A DNA stretch of 64,000 nucleotides from JACNJF01 sp050288105 (GTDB lineage Bacteria > Pseudomonadota > Gammaproteobacteria > GCA-001735895), in assembly GCA_050288105.1 (NCBI GenBank), contig JBNKDE010000001.1, forward strand, positions 434,001 through 498,000. The letters run 5' to 3'. The first letter of the stretch is position 1. Each line of letters starts with the position of its first letter. Positions 45,201 to 52,952 of the stretch are shown in pieces. A program made the translations under genes and the position numbers. The notes beneath the pieces are model-generated. The model ran no database searches. It had not been told where the DNA came from and was given only the letters and a program-made list of their open reading frames with translations.

Positions 45201-45423
45201 GACTTCGCTAGCATTTATCCTGGGTGTTATGCCACTGGCTTTTTCGGTGGGTGCGGGTGCAGGTGCGCGTAAATCGGTGGGTACCGGCGTTATGGGTGGC
45301 ATGCTGGCAGCGACATTTCTCGCGGTGTTTTTCGTACCGTTCTTTTTCAAGTTGATAATGGATAGAAGATTACGCAGTAAACCTGAAGAATTTATCGCGC
45401 CAGAGGATGATGATCCGATGTAG
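42292..45423 (+). CDS. RND efflux permease (AcrB/MexB type)
   Basis: 1043 residues. The start MIARYFIDRPNFAYVISIFIMLAGLAA is that of AcrB. The proton-relay pair lies in GIVVDDAIVVLENVERIM, and the second helix bundle has FQIGLVTLLGLAAKNAILIVEFA. It should export drugs or other amphiphiles as a trimer with the adaptor upstream. No outer-membrane channel gene is present; the next gene converges. The 199-base gap to apbE shows nothing clear. Confidence 0.95.
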   Translation: MIARYFIDRPNFAYVISIFIMLAGLAAMRVLPISQYPEIAPPVVQVRAIYPGASAQVIEQTVAAPIENAINGVEGMIYQASTSTSSGTLTISVTFDIGTDVEQAALNVNNRVKQVEARLPEEVRRQGVTVQKGSSSFLQVVAFYPDDELYSDIYVSNYVKLNVLDQLKRIPGTTNVQIFGAKDYAMRVWIKPDRMTQLGLTVADLATALNEQNAQFAAGKIGENPNGGNQEVVYSITTQGRLVTVEEFEQVILRTNADGSSLRLKDVARIELGSKDYNFNGKYNGKSSALIGIFLQPGANALSVADDVKQNLEQLAANFPPGLHYAVPYDTTRFVEVSIREVLKTLGEAMILVFLVVFIFLQNWRATLIPTLAVPVSLLGTFAGMYMLGYSINTLTLFGMVLSIGIVVDDAIVVLENVERIMHEQGLGARDAAIKAMHEVSGPIVAIVLVLVSVFVPIAFLGGLTGELYRQFAITIAISVTFSGVVALTMTPSLCVMILRHEHKQTNFLFSGFNRLFALITHGYIGGVRFILKRSLFAVILFAGMVVITSQLWKITPSSLVPDEDQGFYIAAVYLPDGASLDRTDKVVDQVIQAIKSNPANKDVVSFSGFDFLGGGYKNNAATLFVAQQHWDDRKIPSQALVGELFAKTAGIKEALVLAFNPPAIFGLGSTGGFEFYIQNKGGSDPAKLAEAMRTFQGAARQDQRLGMINSLWRPAAPQIFVDVNRERAKSLGISLNSAFNTLAATLGSYYVNDFNRYGQAWQVLLSADADFRKTPEDIGRMFVRSDTGQMVPLSSFATVEYTSGPDTLDRFNNMPAVKLFGSAAAGISSGQALEAVEQVAEKSLTKDFAIDWSGASYQEKKTEDNSVIALGLAVIMVFLILSALYERWSLPFSVLLALPFGTFGALVAVWLRDYTNDVYFQIGLVTLLGLAAKNAILIVEFALLQKQHGWPAAAAAIEAARLRFRPIIMTSLAFILGVMPLAFSVGAGAGARKSVGTGVMGGMLAATFLAVFFVPFFFKLIMDRRLRSKPEEFIAPEDDDPM

Positions 45424-45622
45424 CCGCATTTATGCCTGAGGCTACAGATTCGGACAGGAAATATCTTTCACGAATTTGCCAGGGAGGGCAAATCTGGTGC
45501 TACTCTGGAACGATTAAATCGTATATGCATGCATAATCAGCAAGTGCCAGGGAGGCGAGGGGTTATATTGCCGGAATCTACTACTCAAGCACCCGTTAAC
45601 GTGCTTTGCTCCCCCATCAGGC

Positions 45623-46501
45623 CTAGCGATAACACCAGTATTTTACACCCTGTTTTTTGAGAAAGGTTTCCGCATTTTTTCCCTGCAACATGGCCAGCGT
45701 GGAGAGTATTCCTGCCTCGGTACAGGTGGCGGCAGCTACGGTAATCGAACGGGGGCCATTCATCACCGGCCAGCCCGTTTTGGGATTGAGTATGTGGCTG
45801 TAGCGGATGCCGCCCTGTTCGATAAATCGGTATACGTCGCCACTGGTGGCAAGCGCTCCCTGTTTAAGCTGAATGACGCCTGAGGCATTCCCCGGTTTTA
45901 ACGGGTTTTCGATTCCAGTCATCCAGGGCTGTCCATTTTTCTGTGGTGCATTGGCGTGACAATCTCCACCAAAATTCACCATCATGCTGAGACTGGATCT
46001 GGATTGTAGTAACTGTAATACCCGGTCGACGGCATATTCTTTGCCAATGCCACCAAAGTCGATTTGCATACCGTGCGGCAGGCTGATTTCTGTTGCGCTG
46101 AATTTAACTTTTTTCCAGCCTATATGCTGCAGAATCTGGTCGATCTGAGATTGCCTGGGAATGTCGCCTGCTCCATTAAAGTTCCAGAGTTGTCTTAGTA
46201 CACCAGAGGTAATATCAAACAGGCCATCACTGAGCTGATAACATTCATCAGCGAATTGTAGTAATCGATAGGTTTCGTCGTCTATTGTGACTGCTTTGCC
46301 ATGACTATGATGGATATCGAAGACAATGTTGTCGTTACGATAGCGGCTGAATTTCTTTTCGATGCGCATGGCTTCCTGCTGCGCCAGATCAATCAGCGTG
46401 CGTGCTTGCTGCTCATCATCGGTCTCAATCAGTACTTCACAGGGGCTAGCCATGCACTGGAAGCGGCCGTACCAGAGATGCTCTCGTTGCGTTACATTCA
46501 T
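45623..46501 (-). CDS. apbE: ApbE family FAD:protein FMN transferase without signal peptide
   Basis: 292 residues. Family motifs are present: FSRYRNDN, DFGGIGKEYAVDRV, MVNFGGD, the GALATSGD loop and YSHILNPKTGWPV. ApbE attaches FMN through a phosphoester bond to Thr or Ser in a Asp-x-x-(Ser/Thr)-Gly-Ala-(Ser/Thr)-like motif. Unlike the common periplasmic lipoprotein form, the N terminus (MNVTQREHLWYGRF) is not a signal, and a stop lies two codons upstream in frame, so no signal is hidden. Last gene of the DUF4266/DUF3570 set, 70 bases after DUF3570. Its best target in the set is the DUF3570 protein. Confidence 0.92.
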   Translation of the reverse strand: MNVTQREHLWYGRFQCMASPCEVLIETDDEQQARTLIDLAQQEAMRIEKKFSRYRNDNIVFDIHHSHGKAVTIDDETYRLLQFADECYQLSDGLFDITSGVLRQLWNFNGAGDIPRQSQIDQILQHIGWKKVKFSATEISLPHGMQIDFGGIGKEYAVDRVLQLLQSRSSLSMMVNFGGDCHANAPQKNGQPWMTGIENPLKPGNASGVIQLKQGALATSGDVYRFIEQGGIRYSHILNPKTGWPVMNGPRSITVAAATCTEAGILSTLAMLQGKNAETFLKKQGVKYWCYR

Positions 46502-46527
46502 TTTTCACAGCCCCATAAATGAGAGTA

Positions 46528-46555
46528 GCGGCAGCAACCAGATTGCTGCTGCCGC
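46528..46555 (-). other. Hairpin in the DUF3570-apbE gap
   Basis: GCGGCAGCA and TGCTGCCGC form a 9-bp G/C-rich stem with a 10-base loop between the DUF3570 stop and the apbE start. No T run follows on the minus strand. It may mark an mRNA processing or partial attenuation point inside the operon. Confidence 0.4.
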
Positions 46556-46571
46556 AACGTCCGGGCTGATG

Positions 46572-47819
46572 CTAAAACTTGAAGCTATAGTTTACCTGAG
46601 CTATCACCGAGTTTACATCTGGAAAAAGATCCTGATTAACTAACTGTCCAACCGCTTCACTGGGTGATGAGTCACCTGACTGGTTATACATCTCCAGGCG
46701 TACTGACCACACATGCTTGTCGTCAATGGTTTTGCCAAATTTAACGCCGACCGTAGTGGTGGTGAGATCACCTAATCGATAATCAGCACTGGCGAATTCC
46801 GGCGTCGGGTCGCCATTGACCAGGAAGTAGTGATAGAAATCGGCAGCGGATTGCTGGTACAGGCGCAGATGCGGCTGGATAAAGAAACCGCTATCCATCT
46901 TGTAGCGATAGGTAAAATCTACCGTGTGCGAGTTCACGCCCCAGTCATCAGTCATGAAGCGGTAAGACGCTGTGACGATGTCATGGTTGTCTAACTGCTT
47001 CTTATATTTGCCATACACACTCTGGCGTGTGCGCGAGTCTGGACGCTTTTCATACAGATAGTGATCTGGATCGCCTGTGGTGCCATCGACAACACTGAGT
47101 AGTTTGTAGGGGTCTGTCATATACCCGCTACCGACGCTTACCGAATAATTCACCTGGAACAGACTGCTGCTGTCGATGATCTGAGTGACGCCAAACAGCA
47201 GGTCTACCAGCTCTCGTGTTTCCGAGCTGGATATCCGCCTACGAGCAGTCATATCGGTGAGTCCTTCAGGTGTGCCGCCGACAGGTTTTATGTTATCCAG
47301 CTCGATGCTGATACCGCCGGTCAGGGTGGTATTTTTCTGATTCATTTCATGCTGCCACAACGCGTTTCCACCTAGCGAAATAAAATCGTATTCGCTGGAC
47401 AGATTTAATCCAAGGTTACGACGGTTGTTGCGATCAACCGGTTTGTCCCAGTTCAGGCTGAAGCTCGCGCGAGTATCATGAAAGGTGTCATCCAGTGGTG
47501 TTTCATTGGCTGCAGCTGTATAGCTGCCGCGTCCGGAAGGACTGGTGAAGGTTTGCACTGTCGAGGCTGGTACTGCACCATTTGCGGATGAACCGGTTAA
47601 TGCATCTAGCACCAGTTTGCCGGTAATGATTTCGTCATCCCCTAAATCTTTGCTGGCGGTTATTACCGGTTCCAGCGCGGTCACTCTATCAGCTTCAGAG
47701 TAGAGTAGTACAGCACTATCAATATCCCACTGGTTGTCAGCTGCCTGGGCAGAATTACCAAGTAATGAACAGGTTGCCAGAGAAAGCAATCCCGCGATTT
47801 TTTTGTTCTTTAATTGCAT
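46572..47819 (-). CDS. DUF3570 outer-membrane-type protein with an ApbE-target-like motif
   Basis: 415 residues from the ATG at 47819, where GGAGG lies 6 bases upstream; a TTG two codons earlier is less likely. Signal peptide about 1-26, cleaved near AQA-ADN. The rest is rich in alternating aromatic beta strands and ends in KF, as many outer-membrane barrels do. Residues 72-78 (DALTGSS, 47586-47606) resemble the flavinylation motif that ApbE modifies, with Thr75 as acceptor. The gene overlaps DUF4266 by 10 bases. Function is not established; I infer a flavin-bearing envelope protein. Confidence 0.85.
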   Translation of the reverse strand: MQLKNKKIAGLLSLATCSLLGNSAQAADNQWDIDSAVLLYSEADRVTALEPVITASKDLGDDEIITGKLVLDALTGSSANGAVPASTVQTFTSPSGRGSYTAAANETPLDDTFHDTRASFSLNWDKPVDRNNRRNLGLNLSSEYDFISLGGNALWQHEMNQKNTTLTGGISIELDNIKPVGGTPEGLTDMTARRRISSSETRELVDLLFGVTQIIDSSSLFQVNYSVSVGSGYMTDPYKLLSVVDGTTGDPDHYLYEKRPDSRTRQSVYGKYKKQLDNHDIVTASYRFMTDDWGVNSHTVDFTYRYKMDSGFFIQPHLRLYQQSAADFYHYFLVNGDPTPEFASADYRLGDLTTTTVGVKFGKTIDDKHVWSVRLEMYNQSGDSSPSEAVGQLVNQDLFPDVNSVIAQVNYSFKF

Positions 47820-48031
47820 CCGCAACCTCCACCTGCAAAGCCCTGACCACCGCTGGACGCTTCTTTACTGAAGTAAATATGCTCGTCCAGAGCCAGATCA
47901 ATGGCATCTGCATCCATTAACATGTCATCTTTTGATAATTGTCCGCGTTCCCAGGGTTTAACCCCCATGGATGAACAACCTGTACCTACCAGTATTGATA
48001 GCGTCAGGCCCAGCGTGAGCAGAGCTTTCAT
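47810..48031 (-). CDS. DUF4266 small lipoprotein with GGGCGCN C terminus
   Basis: 73 residues. Lipoprotein-like signal ending LVGTGCSSMG (the -3 residue is not the usual Leu). A conserved VKPWERGQLSKDDM stretch identifies DUF4266. The C terminus is glycine-rich with two cysteines, GGGCGCN, next to a thioredoxin gene. It overlaps the thioredoxin gene by 4 bases and DUF3570 by 10. Function unknown; the Cys pair could bind metal or form a disulfide reduced by the neighbour. Confidence 0.88.
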   Translation of the reverse strand: MKALLTLGLTLSILVGTGCSSMGVKPWERGQLSKDDMLMDADAIDLALDEHIYFSKEASSGGQGFAGGGCGCN

Positions 48032-48474
48032 AATAGTTCCTCGATTTCTTTTTCATACTCGGCAGATTTTTTGCCATAAAAGCCAATATGCTTCTTTACA
48101 ACCTTGCCCTGTTTATTGATCAGGTAGGAAGTTGGCATACCTTCTAACTGGAATTTTTCCGCGATTTGACCAGAGGGGTCATGGTAGACATCAAAGTTGG
48201 CCGGTACTTTTTTCAGGAAATCGTGCATATCCTCTGCCTGTTGGTCGAGGTTGATGGTCACGACGGTAAATTTGTCAGCGGGATACCTGGCCTGCAGCTG
48301 GTTCATCCAGGGGAATGATTTCTGGCAGGGCTTACACCAGGAAGCCCAGAAATCCAGGTATACAACCTTACCCTGGTAACTTTTCAGGTCCAGGTTTTTG
48401 ATGTCGTAAACGTCGGCCTGAACCGATGGCACTACCAGTGCCAGTAGTAAAAGGATCTTTTTCATGATGTTCAT
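48028..48474 (-). CDS. TlpA-like periplasmic thioredoxin
   Basis: 148 residues from the ATG at 48474; a second ATG at 48465 is possible, and a TTG frame from 48501 is unlikely. Signal peptide about 1-20. The active site is DFWASWCKPCQKSFPWM (CxxC), followed by the cis-Pro loop GMPTSYLINKQG. It should be a periplasmic thiol reductase or oxidase. It lies directly downstream of the histidine kinase gene and overlaps DUF4266 by 4 bases. Confidence 0.9.
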   Translation of the reverse strand: MNIMKKILLLLALVVPSVQADVYDIKNLDLKSYQGKVVYLDFWASWCKPCQKSFPWMNQLQARYPADKFTVVTINLDQQAEDMHDFLKKVPANFDVYHDPSGQIAEKFQLEGMPTSYLINKQGKVVKKHIGFYGKKSAEYEKEIEELL

Positions 48475-48512
48475 AAGTTGAGAATTTCCGTAAATTAACA
48501 AAATGATCGTAC

Positions 48513-48539
48513 GTTAATTATCGTTAATTAAATGTTAAT
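48513..48539 (-). promoter_or_regulatory. Three phased GTTAAT repeats upstream of the thioredoxin gene
   Basis: GTTAAT occurs at 48513, 48523 and 48534, that is at 10- and 11-base steps, and an inverted copy (ATTAAC) at 48494-48499. One-helical-turn direct repeats are the usual layout for OmpR-family response regulators, and such a regulator is encoded just upstream. I infer an internal promoter for the thioredoxin-DUF4266-DUF3570-apbE part. Confidence 0.5.
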
Positions 48540-49809
48540 GTTGTGTGAATTCAACGGAAGCGCAGGTCCCGCCTTCGGGGTTTTGTGACAGACTTAACAG
48601 CCAGCCCTGATGATCGCAGATCAGTTTGGATATATACAGGCCAATCCCATAGCCCTGACTGCTGTGGCCGCGATAGGCAAAATCAAAGATATGTTCCAGC
48701 TCTTCCTGGGGAATACCAAAGCCGCTATCGATAATTGAAATGGTTTTATTGTTCATCTCTATTCGGATTCCGCTATCGGAGCCGTGTTTTATTGCATTCT
48801 TGATCAGGTTGCTGCAGACCACCGTGGCCAGGGTTTTATCTGCCCTGACGATGTTAGTCTCCAGTAATGTATTCTTGATGACAATATTCTTTGACTGAAT
48901 ATCGGGTCGCAGCATCGAAAGGATATCGTCGATGATAAACATCAGTTTAAGCGGCTTAGCCTCTCGATCAGGGTTGATATCGCGTGTAACCTGAAGCAGA
49001 GCGTCGATCATTTCAACCATCCCACGGGTTGCGCGCTGTATCTTGCCAACCTGGGTTCGAGTTGCCAGGTCGTCATGCTGACAGTCAATAAGCTCGGTAG
49101 AGGTTTGAATGATGGTCATCGGCGAGCGCAGCTCGTGGCTGGCCATGGCAGCAAATGCGATCTGTTTTTCGACGTAGTCATCCATGCGTTTGAGATACAG
49201 GTCGAAAGCCTGAGCAATCCTGCCGACTTCGTCGTCTTCATAGTGCTGGCTCAGTTGAATACCACGCTGATCGGGTACCAGCCCGGATACTTCTTGGCTT
49301 AAGCGCGTAATCGGGTCTGCCAGTTTTCTACTCAACAGGTGCGCGAGGATCAGCACCATGACGATTAACGCAACCCAGGCAATGGTCAGGATAATATTGA
49401 GCAGTTCCTCATTTTCCTCGATCTTCGTGATATCGTACTTGATATAGATAATATCATTTTCAAGCGGTTGTACCTGTACGTGGTAGGAATAGCCCTCAAA
49501 CGTAACATCATGATGAATACCGACAGGGAAGTCATGAATGAATCTGGGAATAGGGGTCTGTTGTTTGCGACTTTCCAGGTAGATGCTCAGACTGGCTGTT
49601 TGTGGCAGTTGCGCGTCCGGGTTGATTTTCAGGATCTTCTGAATATTTTCAATTTCGGTAGCGATCTGCTTTTCCAGTAGGTCGTATTCCAGCTCCTGGT
49701 TAGAGTAATGAACAACGATGGTCAGCAGGGTCAGGAAGCTGATGGATGCGAGAGAGATACTCAGCAGTATTTTCTTAAACAGTGAAGGCTCACCGGACAA
49801 AATTTTCAA
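48535..49809 (-). CDS. Sensor histidine kinase beside the DUF3570/ApbE genes
   Basis: 424 residues. TM1 at about 12-33 and TM2 at about 137-158 enclose a periplasmic sensor of about 100 residues. HAMP follows; His225 lies in AAMASHELRSPMTI; the N box is NLIKNAIKHGS and the ATP lid SSQGYGIGLYISK. It overlaps its response regulator by 4 bases. The sensory domain has no motif I recognise. Confidence 0.92.
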   Translation of the reverse strand: MKILSGEPSLFKKILLSISLASISFLTLLTIVVHYSNQELEYDLLEKQIATEIENIQKILKINPDAQLPQTASLSIYLESRKQQTPIPRFIHDFPVGIHHDVTFEGYSYHVQVQPLENDIIYIKYDITKIEENEELLNIILTIAWVALIVMVLILAHLLSRKLADPITRLSQEVSGLVPDQRGIQLSQHYEDDEVGRIAQAFDLYLKRMDDYVEKQIAFAAMASHELRSPMTIIQTSTELIDCQHDDLATRTQVGKIQRATRGMVEMIDALLQVTRDINPDREAKPLKLMFIIDDILSMLRPDIQSKNIVIKNTLLETNIVRADKTLATVVCSNLIKNAIKHGSDSGIRIEMNNKTISIIDSGFGIPQEELEHIFDFAYRGHSSQGYGIGLYISKLICDHQGWLLSLSQNPEGGTCASVEFTQH

Positions 49810-50486
49810 GCTGTTGTTTCCGGATAGATACGGTATCCGACTCCATGTACGGTATGAATCAGGTGCTGTTCAAAGGGCTGGTCTATCTGTTGCCTGAGAT
49901 GATGAATATGCACCCGCAATGGATCACCTTCGGGGGTATCTTCGTTCCAGATATGATCCAGTAATTCCTGTCGTGATACCACACGATCGTTATGCTTCAT
50001 CAGGTATTCCAGTATTGCATAAGCCTTGGGTTTGAGCGTGATAGTTGAATCGGCTCTCTGCACCTTGCGCGTTTTCAGATCCAGATGTAAATCACCGATT
50101 TGATAATGGGTATTGGCATTGACCTGGTGTCTCCGGGTTAACGCATTCACCCGCACATCCAGTTCGCGTAATGAAAATGGTTTCACGAGATAGTCATCTG
50201 CACCAGCTTCAAACCCTTCAACCTTATCTTCTACTGTGTCTCTGGCCGTCAGCATCAACACTGGGGTATAGGTCTGTTTGGAGGCCTTAAACTCATGGCA
50301 GACGCTGATGCCATCCTTACCGGGGAGCATCAGATCCAGAATAATCAGGTCAAATGTATTCTCCAATGCCAGTTTTAGACCCATATTGCCATTATAGGCA
50401 AAGTCTAGTTGATGGCCTTTCTGCTCGAAATACAGGCCTATATTGGATGCAATATCTGCATCATCTTCGATTACAAGAATTTTCAT
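49806..50486 (-). CDS. OmpR-family response regulator
   Basis: 226 residues. Receiver domain with EDD at 7-9, phosphoacceptor Asp51 (LIILDLMLPGKDG) and Lys in YLVKPFS. Winged-helix domain at about 130-222. First gene of the six-gene set. The 93-base gap upstream contains GTAAAT and GTTAAA words similar to the phased repeats before the thioredoxin gene, so autoregulation is possible. Confidence 0.93.
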   Translation of the reverse strand: MKILVIEDDADIASNIGLYFEQKGHQLDFAYNGNMGLKLALENTFDLIILDLMLPGKDGISVCHEFKASKQTYTPVLMLTARDTVEDKVEGFEAGADDYLVKPFSLRELDVRVNALTRRHQVNANTHYQIGDLHLDLKTRKVQRADSTITLKPKAYAILEYLMKHNDRVVSRQELLDHIWNEDTPEGDPLRVHIHHLRQQIDQPFEQHLIHTVHGVGYRIYPETTA

Positions 50487-50579
50487 AATTCGAAATATAG
50501 AGAAACCTTTGTAAATTATTTGTTAAACCCGTCAATTTGTCATTATCTATTAAGGTGCACTTAAATATCTAACAATGGC

Positions 50580-52841
50580 TTAGCGGATTTCGATATTCGA
50601 TGCGGTTTCAGTGCTGGCAATAACCGTCCCTATGATTGTGGCATCGGTATAACCCAGGCTATGCAACTGGGATATGCATTGTTCTGCCTGTGCAGCAGGC
50701 ACACCGGCTAGTAAACCACCTGCAGTCTGGGGATCGAAAAGCAGAGGGTAGATCGGGTGTGTGGCGTAATGCTTATGATTGGATATGGCGTGTTGCAACC
50801 GCAGGTTCTGCGGCTGCAGTGATGACATGATGCCATTCGCTGCGCATTCTTCTGCACCATCCAGTAGTGGCAGGCGGTCAAGCCGGATCTCTGCGGAGAC
50901 CTGTGAGGCATTTAACATCTCAAGAAGATGCCCAATTAATCCAAAACCCGTGAGATCGGTGCAGGCATGTACCGCATGGTTTTGCAGACAGCTTGCTGCC
51001 TGTTGACTGGAGACCAGCATGCTTTGAATAGCGGCATCTACCCAGCGACCTTTGGCCTTCGCCCGCATTTCTGCGGCAAATAAGGTGCCGGTGCCAATGG
51101 GTTTGCTCAGAATGATTTTATCTCCGTTTTGCAGGCCAGATTTTTTCAGTACTCTTTCCGGATCAACAAGCCCATTTACTGTCAATCCAAAGCCAAGTTC
51201 TCGGCCTTCGCTGGAATGCCCGCCAGCAAGTACTGCACCGGCGGGCTTCAGCATGGAAACAGCGCCGCTCAATAAATTATGCAGGTTATCTTCAACGATA
51301 TTTTCGGCTGCATACGGAATGGTTGCAATTGCCAGTGCAGACTGGGGTTCGGCTCCCATGGCGTAGAGATCACCCAGGGCATGGTTAGCGGCTATGGCGC
51401 CAAAGGTGTAGCTATCATCTAGAAATGCGCGAAAGTAATCGACGCTTTGAACCATCGCCCTGCCAACGGGTACGCTTAGCATGGCACAGTCGTCCGGGGT
51501 TTCGCGGCCGATTAGCACATCGCTACGCAGATCTACAGGCAGTCGTTGCATTACGCGTTGCAGTACCGTAGCGCCTACCTTGGCACCACAGCCACCGCAG
51601 CGCATGTTTTGGGTCGTAAGAGTGCTGAGGGTTTCCTCATCTGCTATGCCCTGGGGGAGTGATTCCTGCGCCGACGGTTTCATTTCAGGTAATTGATTAA
51701 ACTGCTGCATAAAGCGCCGATCAATCCAGTCCTTGATGGTCCAGAGCCAGCGCGCTTCGAACGACCAGTTGCCGCGTGAGGCAATCGCATATTGATTTCC
51801 CGTACTGATCAATCCGAGGAAATGGCGCTGTGCACGATAAACGCGCAAGGGCTGACCAAGTGCGGCAGCGCGCAAGTTGTCTGCCAGTATCGGCCCCTGC
51901 CTGACTGCAAACACACCCGATTTGGGTCTGGGGCTGGACAGCGCGGCAACGTCACCGGCGGCGAAGATATCGGGGTGCGACAGGGATTGCAGGCTGTCAT
52001 GCACGCGAATAAAACCGGCATCATCTACCAGCAGGCCCGCATCTCCCGCCCATGATTGCGTTGATGCACTGGTGGCCCAGATGATGGCATCCGCCGCGTA
52101 GCAGCTGCCATCCTGAGTGATCAGCTGTTGGGCCATGACTTCGCTGACGGCCTGTGAGCAATGCAGTTCGATTCCCCGTTCGCGCAGGATACGCATGAAG
52201 CGTTTGCTGACTCCGGGATTATGCTGATGCATGATACGGTCACTCTCGGTGAGCAGGGTATATTGCAACAAACTGGGGTTTTTACCCGCCTGTTGCAGGC
52301 TTTTTTGCAAACGAAACTGGGTTGCTAATGCGAGTTCGATGCCGCCTGCACCACCGCCCACAACAACAATCCTGAATGGCTGCGTGCTAGCCTGTACACG
52401 TTCCATCAGCGCTTGCCACTGCTGTAAAAAACGGTCAATGGGTTTGGCGGCTATCGCATACTCATTTACCCCGGGAATATTGAAGCTATGCGGTCGAGAT
52501 CCGGTATTAATCGACAGCAGGTCGTAGCGGATTGGCGGTCTGCCTGCTACATAAACCCGCTTATCGTTAACATCAAGCTGGCTTACCGATGCGTGATACA
52601 GGCGCGCATTGGCAAAGCTGCATAGCTTGCCCAGGTCTATATGGCAGTCATCATAGTCATAAAATCCGGCGATATGTCCCGGTAACATGCCAGAGTAGGG
52701 GGTGTGGATGTCCCGGCTGATAACGGTTATACGTAAGCCAGGGAGCGGATTCATGCCAAAGCGTTTTAGCACGGTAACATGTGCATGTCCGCCACCCACC
52801 AGAACCAGATCCTTGACTATGGGAGCCTGAGTTGATTGCAT
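50580..52841 (-). CDS. selD: Fused NADH-dehydrogenase-like oxidoreductase and selenide water dikinase
   Basis: 753 residues. Residues 1-370 are an FAD/NAD oxidoreductase of the NDH-2-like type, with GGGHAHV and VVGGGAGGIELA dinucleotide loops and the AAGDVAAL FAD loop. From about 410 on is SelD: Cys418 and Lys421 (CGGCGAK) align with the catalytic Cys-x-x-Lys of E. coli SelD, followed by TPDDCAML, QSVDYF and GGHSSEGRELGFG. SelD makes selenophosphate from selenide and ATP; the N-terminal half may supply reduced selenium. Here the active residue is Cys, not selenocysteine. No other selenium genes are in the window. Confidence 0.94.
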   Translation of the reverse strand: MQSTQAPIVKDLVLVGGGHAHVTVLKRFGMNPLPGLRITVISRDIHTPYSGMLPGHIAGFYDYDDCHIDLGKLCSFANARLYHASVSQLDVNDKRVYVAGRPPIRYDLLSINTGSRPHSFNIPGVNEYAIAAKPIDRFLQQWQALMERVQASTQPFRIVVVGGGAGGIELALATQFRLQKSLQQAGKNPSLLQYTLLTESDRIMHQHNPGVSKRFMRILRERGIELHCSQAVSEVMAQQLITQDGSCYAADAIIWATSASTQSWAGDAGLLVDDAGFIRVHDSLQSLSHPDIFAAGDVAALSSPRPKSGVFAVRQGPILADNLRAAALGQPLRVYRAQRHFLGLISTGNQYAIASRGNWSFEARWLWTIKDWIDRRFMQQFNQLPEMKPSAQESLPQGIADEETLSTLTTQNMRCGGCGAKVGATVLQRVMQRLPVDLRSDVLIGRETPDDCAMLSVPVGRAMVQSVDYFRAFLDDSYTFGAIAANHALGDLYAMGAEPQSALAIATIPYAAENIVEDNLHNLLSGAVSMLKPAGAVLAGGHSSEGRELGFGLTVNGLVDPERVLKKSGLQNGDKIILSKPIGTGTLFAAEMRAKAKGRWVDAAIQSMLVSSQQAASCLQNHAVHACTDLTGFGLIGHLLEMLNASQVSAEIRLDRLPLLDGAEECAANGIMSSLQPQNLRLQHAISNHKHYATHPIYPLLFDPQTAGGLLAGVPAAQAEQCISQLHSLGYTDATIIGTVIASTETASNIEIR

Positions 52842-52952
52842 AAATAAAGTAAAACCAATGGATCAGAAAATAAAATTGGAATATGACGGTGAATAGGAAG
52901 TCATTAAAGAAACCAGAACGGTACACTAGCATAAAACAATGGAAAAAGGTCG

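Noticed and set aside
47820..47825. TTG start two codons upstream of the DUF3570 ATG
   Set aside because: GGAGG is correctly spaced for the ATG at 47819, and the extra residues add nothing to the signal peptide.
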